DNA of 5,624 nt from an uncultured Methylophaga sp. (lineage in GTDB: Bacteria; Pseudomonadota; Gammaproteobacteria; Nitrosococcales; Methylophagaceae), in contig CAMPHB010000101.1 in assembly GCA_946885755.1 (NCBI GenBank), positions 1 through 5,624 on the forward strand, read 5' to 3'. The position numbers were made by a program, and so were the translations under genes. Positions 1-5,624 of this stretch are shown in pieces; the stretch's first letter is position 1, and each line of letters starts with the position of its first letter. Below the pieces are notes generated by a model. It was not told the origin of the DNA and did not search any database. It saw only the letters and a list, made by a program, of their open reading frames with translations.

Positions 1-788
1 GGTTGCTGCTGACAAATACCAATCGCTGCCTGCATCCGGGCCAGCGGGGAACGCAGTTCATGAGACACATCGTGCAGTAAGTTGCGCTGCGCGCTGACTA
101 GTTGTTCCAGTTTGGCCGTCATCACATCAAAATTATGGCCAAGCTCTGCCAGTTCATCTTTACGACGACCCATTGCCGGACTGACGCGGGTAGATAAATC
201 ACCGGCAGCAACGGCTGAAAAACCACGGCGTAAATGACGGATCGGCTGGGTAAACCACCAGGCTAGCAGCGCACTGAATAACAGTCCGCTTAATATTCCG
301 GCCGTCAGTAACAACAATACCGGCTGCGGCTTAGGTTTGGCCGGTTTGGCTGGGGTGGCTTCCAGCGGCTGCACTAAATTATGCGGGATAAACAGCAACA
401 CCTGGCCGCCATCGGTCAGGTTAATTTGCCGGATAGAGCGCAGCTGCGGAATATCATCAAACAACTGGCGGATAGCAATGCGCTGATCGGCAGGTAGTGG
501 CCGGTCTAGCAACTCCTGATTGGCATCATCCAGCGCATAGACTTCAGGGTTGCCGAGTTTTAGTTGATCATTAAGAAAATCAATTAGCGGCTGCCGGCCA
601 CCGTATTGGGCAATGTCAGCAGCATCGGAGACCAGCCAGGCGGCTTGCCGGCCGAGTTGCACCGGTGCGTTGGCAACTTGCTGGTTAAATTGTTTTTGCC
701 GCAGCCACATGGCGCTGCCGACGGCCAGGCTGGCAACCAGCAGCGCCAGTAAGAAAGCAAAAAAGAATTTCCAGAATAAGCGGCCCAT
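1..788 (-). CDS. cpxA: CpxA-like sensor histidine kinase, N-terminal part (truncated by window edge)
   Basis: Inner-membrane sensor kinase that would phosphorylate the response regulator encoded just upstream. The 262 visible residues begin MGRLFWKFFF and show a first membrane segment (about 6-28), a periplasmic region (about 29-155), a second membrane segment (about 157-179), a HAMP linker (about 179-231, starting QPIRHLRRG) and the start of the dimerisation/phosphoacceptor domain. The H-box reads LLHDVSHELRSPLARMQ, with His243 as the expected phosphorylation site; this closely resembles CpxA (SDISHELRTPLTRLQ). The rest of the DHp helix pair and the whole ATPase domain (N, G1, F, G2 boxes) lie beyond base 1. 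The ATG at 788 has an AGGA ribosome binding site (798-795) that overlaps the regulator's stop codon, so the two genes are probably translationally coupled. A Pro/Lys-rich stretch (residues 144-156) precedes the second membrane segment. Kinase identity is certain; the CpxA assignment rests on the H-box, the partner and the gene order. Confidence 0.88.
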   Translation of the reverse strand, partial: MGRLFWKFFFAFLLALLVASLAVGSAMWLRQKQFNQQVANAPVQLGRQAAWLVSDAADIAQYGGRQPLIDFLNDQLKLGNPEVYALDDANQELLDRPLPADQRIAIRQLFDDIPQLRSIRQINLTDGGQVLLFIPHNLVQPLEATPAKPAKPKPQPVLLLLTAGILSGLLFSALLAWWFTQPIRHLRRGFSAVAAGDLSTRVSPAMGRRKDELAELGHNFDVMTAKLEQLVSAQRNLLHDVSHELRSPLARMQAAIGICQQQ

Positions 789-796
789 GAGGTTTC

Positions 797-1480
797 CTAT
801 TTGATCAACTGGTAGCCTTTGCCACGCACCGTCTGAATATAAGCATGACCATCCTGCTGGGCACCCAGTTTGTGGCGGATACTGCTCATATGCACATCAA
901 TACTGCGGTCAAACCGTGCCAGAGGCCGGCCCAGCGCAATTTCTGACAAGGTATTTTTATCAACTACCTGGCCGGCATGACGGGCCAGTGTTTCCAATAA
1001 ACTGAATTCGGTGCTGGTCAGTTCTAACTGCTTATCAAACCAGGTGGCTTTGCGCTGTTGCGGCCACAGTTGTAACGGGCCGGTTTGCACACATTGGGTT
1101 TCGGTCTGCTGGCTGCCATGTTCACTGCGCCGCAGAATGGCTTTAATGCGGGCAATCAATTCGCGCGGTGTACAGGGCTTTGGCACATAATCATCGGCAC
1201 CGTTTTCAAGTCCCAGAATCCGATCGACATCATCGCCTTTGGCGGTAAACATCAGCACCGGCACATTGCTTTCGGCACGCAGCGCGCTGAGCACCTGATT
1301 ACCGGTCAGATCCGGCAGCATGACATCAAGAATCACCATATCGAAGTTACCGGACAGCGCCTGATCAAGACCGCTCTGGCCGGTAAAACAGGTGGTGACA
1401 TCAAATTTTTCCTCGCGCAGATAGTCCTCAAACAGGCCGGCAAGAATTTCATCATCATCTATGATCAGTACATGGGTCAT
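797..1480 (-). CDS. cpxR: CpxR-like OmpR-family response regulator
   Basis: Cytoplasmic DNA-binding response regulator of 227 residues, the normal length for the OmpR/CpxR family (E. coli CpxR is 232). The receiver domain (about 1-118) has the acidic pocket D8-D9-D10, phosphoacceptor Asp52 in VILDVMLPD, Thr79 and Lys101. The winged-helix output domain (about 130-227) contains LELTSTEFSLLETLARHAGQ and ends TVRGKGYQLIK. The segment GRPLARFDRSIDVHMSSIRHKL is very like the CpxR recognition region, more so than OmpR or PhoB. In CpxR the regulator controls envelope-stress genes and its own operon; here perfect CpxR-type boxes lie upstream of the gene. The start ATG at 1480 has only a weak purine-rich GAGAG upstream. 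The sensor kinase gene follows after 8 bp. One oddity is Cys103 in KPC, where most family members have KPF. RstA-like or another paralogue cannot be fully excluded. Confidence 0.9.
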   Translation of the reverse strand: MTHVLIIDDDEILAGLFEDYLREEKFDVTTCFTGQSGLDQALSGNFDMVILDVMLPDLTGNQVLSALRAESNVPVLMFTAKGDDVDRILGLENGADDYVPKPCTPRELIARIKAILRRSEHGSQQTETQCVQTGPLQLWPQQRKATWFDKQLELTSTEFSLLETLARHAGQVVDKNTLSEIALGRPLARFDRSIDVHMSSIRHKLGAQQDGHAYIQTVRGKGYQLIK

Positions 1481-1507
1481 TGCAGTCTCTCAGCAAAGTT
1501 TCGGTTT

Positions 1508-1536
1508 ATGATAAGTATTTGTCAGCTAAAGCCCAA
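1508..1536 (-). promoter_or_regulatory. Candidate sigma70 promoter of the cpxRA-like operon
   Basis: On the minus strand a -35-like TTGGGC (1536-1531) is followed, after a 17-bp spacer, by a good -10 TATCAT (1513-1508, five of six consensus bases). Transcription would start near 1501, giving a leader of about 20 nt before the regulator ATG at 1480. The -35 is weak (three of six), which fits a promoter helped by an activator bound at the GTAAA boxes upstream. Predicted by eye only. Confidence 0.5.
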
Positions 1537-1551
1537 TTGATAATGGCGTTA

Positions 1552-1586
1552 TTTACCTGAATTTACACGATAAAACGCCCATTTAC
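1552..1586 (-). promoter_or_regulatory. CpxR box array (GTAAA half-sites at 10-bp steps)
   Basis: Read on the minus strand, the region is GTAAA (1586-1582), N5, GTTTT (1576-1572), N5, GTAAA (1566-1562), N5, GTAAA (1556-1552). The last two form a perfect copy of the known CpxR box GTAAA-N5-GTAAA. The upstream pair adds one perfect and one degenerate half-site in exactly the same helical phase. The array lies between the divergent regulator gene and the Spy/CpxP-family gene, about 16 bp upstream of the candidate cpxR -35, so phosphorylated regulator bound here could activate both directions. The sequence match is direct; binding is inferred from the E. coli Cpx system. Confidence 0.8.
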
Positions 1587-1619
1587 AGTGATTAATTGAA
1601 TACTGTCGTCAAGGTCAAA

Positions 1620-1639
1620 CCATCAGTTTTTGCTGATGG
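1620..1639 (+). repeat. Inverted repeat in the upstream region of the Spy/CpxP-like gene
   Basis: A perfect 7-bp inverted repeat, CCATCAG (1620-1626) and CTGATGG (1633-1639), encloses the 6-base loop TTTTTG. It lies between the CpxR boxes and the ATG at 1671, probably in the 5' untranslated RNA if transcription starts upstream of 1620. There is no T tract after it, so it is not a standard terminator. It could be an mRNA-stabilising stem or a second operator; its function is unknown. Confidence 0.45.
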
Positions 1640-1658
1640 CAGACTGAATTAACCAAAC

Positions 1659-1663
1659 AAGGA
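1659..1663 (+). promoter_or_regulatory. Ribosome binding site of the Spy/CpxP-like gene
   Basis: AAGGA lies 7 bases before the ATG at 1671, and no other start with a comparable site is near. It fixes the start that gives a complete signal peptide. Confidence 0.7.
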
Positions 1664-1670
1664 AACGACG

Positions 1671-2141
1671 ATGCGTAAATATTTAATACCACTGGCCATA
1701 TTACCGGCGCTGGCACTCACCACACCATTACTGGCCCATGACCATGATAAAGATGGTGAAAAAGACAGTTGCGAACATAAACAGCACCATAAAAAATCCG
1801 GCTACAGCCATAAAATGGTGGATGAGCTGAATTTAACGGACGATCAAAAAACACAAATCAAAGCGCTGAAAAAAGCTTACTGGCAGGAAAATCGTGAGGC
1901 CATGAAAGCCGGCTGGCAATCACGTAAAGCCATGATGCAATTAAGCTATGCCGAGTCGGTTGATCAGGCCAGACTGGACAGCCTTATCGCGGAGTCAACC
2001 GATGCTTATGCAACAAAACTTGCTGAAAAAGCCGAACTGAACAGTGCGGTGTTTAACGTACTGACCACTGAGCAACAACAGCAGCTGCAACAAAAAATGG
2101 CCGAAGCTCAGGCCAAACGTGACGCCCGTAAAAGCAATTAA
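1671..2141 (+). CDS. cpxP: Spy/CpxP-family periplasmic protein, histidine-rich
   Basis: Predicted exported protein of 156 residues (E. coli CpxP has 166). Residues 1-22 form a typical signal peptide (MRK, hydrophobic core, cleavage after LLA). The mature protein begins with a charged His-rich segment (about 23-47: HDHD, EHKQHH, H47, plus the only cysteine, C34). A helical region rich in Lys, Glu and Gln follows. The family hallmark LTxxQ motif occurs twice, LTDDQ (55-59) and LTTEQ (131-135). In E. coli, CpxP is a periplasmic chaperone and inhibitor of CpxA, and Spy is a folding chaperone. Related ZraP-type proteins bind zinc, and the His-rich tail here suggests metal binding (inference). The gene is divergent from the cpxRA-like operon, with CpxR-type boxes in between, as in the enteric cpxP-cpxRA layout. 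The ATG is preceded by AAGGA (1659-1663) at good spacing. Family membership is firm; the exact symbol is from context. Confidence 0.85.
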   Translation: MRKYLIPLAILPALALTTPLLAHDHDKDGEKDSCEHKQHHKKSGYSHKMVDELNLTDDQKTQIKALKKAYWQENREAMKAGWQSRKAMMQLSYAESVDQARLDSLIAESTDAYATKLAEKAELNSAVFNVLTTEQQQQLQQKMAEAQAKRDARKSN

Positions 2142-2159
2142 TTACTGAAGTTTAACCGT

Positions 2160-2187
2160 AAAAAAGCCATTCTTCGGAATGGCTTTT

Positions 2188-2189
<2 letters not shown>
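2160..2189. terminator. Bidirectional Rho-independent terminator between cpxP-like gene and aroE
   Basis: Six A (2160-2165), GCCATTC (2166-2172), loop TTCG (2173-2176), GAATGGC (2177-2183), six T (2184-2189). On the plus strand this is a perfect 7-bp stem closed by the very stable C(UUCG)G tetraloop and followed by a U tract, 18 bases after the stop of the Spy/CpxP-family gene. On the minus strand the same symmetric element gives a stem with a CGAA loop and its own U tract, serving aroE, whose TAA stop (2190-2188) is already inside the flanking A/T run. It separates two convergent transcripts. Confidence 0.93.
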
Positions 2190-4086
<1,897 letters not shown>

Positions 4087-4097
4087 CGTTTTTGGCG

Positions 4098-4127
4098 TGG
4101 ACGCACTACAGGTAGTTGCGCTAAAAT
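4098..4127 (+). promoter_or_regulatory. Candidate carAB promoter
   Basis: TGGACG (4098-4103, four of six) and TAAAAT (4122-4127, five of six) are separated by 18 bp. Counting from the -10 element, the seventh and eighth downstream bases are G4134 and A4135, so the transcript would begin GAUUUUG or AUUUUG and have a leader of about 60 nt. The -35 lies only 11 bp from the divergent hemB -35. Predicted by eye; a second promoter further upstream, as E. coli carAB has, cannot be excluded. Confidence 0.5.
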
Positions 4128-4143
4128 TACGAAGATTTTGTCC

Positions 4144-4175
4144 GGGGAGAACGTCAAGTTTGCCCCTGTTTTTTT
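4144..4175 (+). terminator. Terminator-like hairpin with T tract in the carA leader (candidate attenuator)
   Basis: The arms GGGGAGAAC (4144-4152) and GTTTGCCCC (4158-4166) pair over nine positions, with one A-G mismatch and one G-U wobble, around the loop GTCAA (4153-4157). After TG comes a run of seven T (4169-4175). This has the layout of an intrinsic terminator, yet it lies upstream of carA and downstream of its predicted promoter, ending five bases before the ribosome binding site. It could therefore act as an attenuator of carAB. It could instead be the end of an older or antisense-opposed transcript; there is no plus-strand gene before it that needs a terminator. Confidence 0.55.
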
Positions 4176-4179
4176 ATCA

Positions 4180-4187
4180 GGTGGAGG
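4180..4187 (+). promoter_or_regulatory. Ribosome binding site fixing the TTG start of carA
   Basis: GGTGGAGG ends six bases before the TTG at 4194. No in-frame ATG or GTG lies nearby that keeps the conserved N-terminus ([13 protein letters not shown]), so this strong site decides the rare start codon. Confidence 0.8.
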
Positions 4188-4193
4188 TTCCCT

Positions 4194-5324
4194 TTGCGTA
4201 CAGCGGCGCTACTAGCTCTTGAGGATGGCACGGTCTTTCACGGCGAATCAATTGGCGCTGTGGGACAATCTGTAGGTGAGGTGGTGTTTAACACGGCCAT
4301 GACCGGTTATCAGGAAATCCTGACCGATCCATCTTATTGTCGGCAAATCGTCACCCTGACGTATCCGCATATTGGCAATGTCGGGGTCAACAAAGATGAC
4401 GAAGAATCAGATGAAATTTATTGCAGCGGTCTGATTATTCGCGAATTGTCTCCGGTGGTCTCCAGCTGGCGCGGTGAAGCGGCGCTGGATAAATATCTGG
4501 AACGCCACAATGTCGTCGGTCTGGCCGGTATCGATACCCGCAAACTGACACGTTTGTTGCGTGAAAAGGGCGCGCAGAAAGGCTGCATTGTGGCCGGTGA
4601 CAACATTGACGTTAATGCGGCGATTGAAGCGGCACGCGGTTTTGCCGGCCTGAAAGGTATGGATCTGGCAAAAGAAGTCAGTACCAAAAGCCCTTATGAG
4701 TGGACCGAGACGACCTGGCAGCTGGATGGCCAACCACGTCAGGCAGAGCAGCGTTTTCATGTGGTGGCTTATGATTTCGGTGCCAAGAAAAATATTCTGC
4801 GCATGCTGGTTGAGCGCGGTTGCAAACTGACGGTCGTACCGGCGCAGACACCTGCAGAAGAGGTGCTGGCGATGAATCCGGATGGTGTGTTCTTGTCCAA
4901 CGGCCCCGGCGATCCGGAGCCTTGTGATTATGCGATTAAAGCCATTCAGACGTTTCTGGATAAAGAGTTGCCAGTGTTCGGTATTTGTCTTGGCCACCAG
5001 TTGCTGGGATTGGCCTGTGGCGCGAAAACCGAAAAAATGAAATTCGGTCATCATGGTGCTAACCATCCGGTACAGGAAATGCTGGCGGGACTGGTGATGA
5101 TCACTAGCCAGAATCACAGTTTTGCCGTGGATGAGAAGACACTGCCAGATGAACTGGAAACCACCCACCGCTCATTATTTGACGGCACCTTGCAGGGCAT
5201 TCATCACAAAACCAAACCGGCTTTCAGTTTTCAGGGTCACCCTGAAGCCAGCCCCGGCCCGCAGGATGCCGCGCCTTTATTCGATCACTTTATCGACCTA
5301 CTCGAACAAGCGACAGGTAAATAA
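4194..5324 (+). CDS. carA: Carbamoyl phosphate synthetase, small (glutaminase) subunit
   Basis: Hydrolyses glutamine and passes ammonia through a tunnel to the large subunit, which makes carbamoyl phosphate for pyrimidine and arginine synthesis. The 376-residue product is near the E. coli length (382). The N-terminal CarA-specific domain (about 1-150) holds [22 protein letters not shown] and [16 protein letters not shown]. The class I glutamine amidotransferase domain (about 187-374) holds FLSNGPGDP (233-241), the nucleophile Cys265 in GICLGHQ, and the catalytic pair His349 and Glu351 in [11 protein letters not shown], so the active site looks complete. Translation starts at TTG with a strong GGTGGAGG site; the start gives [13 protein letters not shown], aligned with the family N-terminus. 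carB follows after 6 bp. In many gammaproteobacteria dapB lies directly upstream of carA; here hemB lies upstream in the opposite direction instead. Confidence 0.97.
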   Translation: MRTAALLALEDGTVFHGESIGAVGQSVGEVVFNTAMTGYQEILTDPSYCRQIVTLTYPHIGNVGVNKDDEESDEIYCSGLIIRELSPVVSSWRGEAALDKYLERHNVVGLAGIDTRKLTRLLREKGAQKGCIVAGDNIDVNAAIEAARGFAGLKGMDLAKEVSTKSPYEWTETTWQLDGQPRQAEQRFHVVAYDFGAKKNILRMLVERGCKLTVVPAQTPAEEVLAMNPDGVFLSNGPGDPEPCDYAIKAIQTFLDKELPVFGICLGHQLLGLACGAKTEKMKFGHHGANHPVQEMLAGLVMITSQNHSFAVDEKTLPDELETTHRSLFDGTLQGIHHKTKPAFSFQGHPEASPGPQDAAPLFDHFIDLLEQATGK

Positions 5325-5330
5325 CACACG

Positions 5331-5624
5331 ATGGCTAAACGTACAGATATTCAAAGCATTCTGATTCTCGGTGCCGGTCCGATTGTTATCGGTCAGGCCT
5401 GTGAATTCGACTACTCCGGCGCGCAAGCCTGTAAAGCGCTGCGTGAAGAAGGCTATCGGGTCATTCTGGTCAACTCCAATCCGGCCACCATCATGACCGA
5501 TCCGAATATGGCTGATGCGACTTATATCGAGCCGGTCACCTGGCAGGCCGTCAGCAAAGTCATTGAAGCCGAAAAACCGGATGCTATTCTGCCGACCATG
5601 GGCGGTCAGACCGCACTGAACTGT
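5331..5624 (+). CDS. carB: Carbamoyl phosphate synthetase, large subunit, N-terminal 98 residues (truncated by window edge)
   Basis: The large subunit carries two ATP-grasp halves that phosphorylate bicarbonate and carbamate; only the beginning of the first half is visible out of roughly 1,070 residues usual for the family. It starts [20 protein letters not shown], the standard CarB N-terminus. The glycine loop [17 protein letters not shown] (15-31), [23 protein letters not shown] and [12 protein letters not shown] follow, all typical of the pre-ATP-grasp domain. The reading frame is open to the window end with no defect. The ATG lies 6 bp after the carA stop; AGG at 5315-5317 within the end of carA is the only nearby purine motif and is rather far away, so coupling to carA translation is likely. 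Confidence 0.97.
   Translation, partial: MAKRTDIQSILILGAGPIVIGQACEFDYSGAQACKALREEGYRVILVNSNPATIMTDPNMADATYIEPVTWQAVSKVIEAEKPDAILPTMGGQTALNC

Noticed and set aside
613..804. Short plus-strand frame opposite the kinase N-terminus
   Set aside because: It is antisense to the first membrane segment and periplasmic region of the kinase, with no supporting signal.
1085..1540. 151-codon open frame on the plus strand opposite the response regulator
   Set aside because: It runs antisense to a clear CpxR-like gene, has no ribosome site or recognisable motif, and its composition is that expected of a shadow frame.
1588..1606. Sigma70 promoter for the cpxP-like gene with -10 TACTGT at 1601
   Set aside because: The -10 match is poor (three of six) and no -35 sits at 16-18 bp; the TTTACA at 1582 is only 13 bp away. 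The promoter is probably activator dependent, but its exact place cannot be supported.
1620..1639. Hairpin considered as a Rho-independent terminator
   Set aside because: There is no T tract after the 3' arm, and the gene downstream needs readthrough.
4138..4218. Possible leader peptide from a TTG at 4138 running through the carA hairpin
   Set aside because: It has no ribosome binding site if transcription starts near 4134 and shows no run of regulatory codons; it also overlaps the carA start in another frame.
4407..5168. 253-codon open frame on the minus strand inside carA
   Set aside because: carA is unmistakable on the plus strand; the antisense frame has no family motif and no plausible start signal.

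Overview
The window looks like a core-genome segment of a gammaproteobacterium of moderate G+C content. HemB, AroE, CarA and the start of CarB all align by recognition with their Pseudomonas/E. coli counterparts. A CpxR/CpxA-like two-component pair sits divergent to a Spy/CpxP-family gene, as in enterics. A methylotroph such as Methylophaga is possible, but this is only an impression and cannot be settled from the sequence alone. There is no sign of mobile DNA, CRISPR, tRNA or rRNA.

Left part (1-2190): on the minus strand a CpxR-type response regulator (797-1480) is followed 8 bp later by a CpxA-type sensor kinase (788 down to the window edge, so its catalytic C-terminus is missing). Divergent from them, a secreted, histidine-rich Spy/CpxP-family protein (1671-2141) is encoded on the plus strand. 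The 190-bp spacer carries an ordered array of GTAAA half-sites at 10-bp steps, matching the classical CpxR box, which strongly suggests a self-regulated envelope-stress module. A strong hairpin terminator with a UUCG loop (2160-2189) ends this unit and also ends the convergent aroE gene.

Middle part (2188-4027): a minus-strand hemB-aroE pair, overlapping by 8 bp. It encodes 5-aminolevulinate dehydratase (tetrapyrrole synthesis, apparently the magnesium type without the zinc cysteines) and shikimate dehydrogenase (aromatic amino acid synthesis).

Right part (4028-5624): a divergent regulatory region separates hemB from carA-carB, which encode the two subunits of carbamoyl phosphate synthetase feeding pyrimidine and arginine synthesis. 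It holds back-to-back candidate promoters. The predicted carA transcript starts with GAUUUUG, a sequence type known from UTP-sensitive start/slippage control. It is followed by a terminator-like hairpin with a T tract just before the carA ribosome binding site, and carA starts at TTG. carB is cut by the window end.

No wholly new system is apparent. The points most worth checking are the CpxR-box array with the metal-binding-looking CpxP homologue, and the two-layer candidate control in the carA leader.
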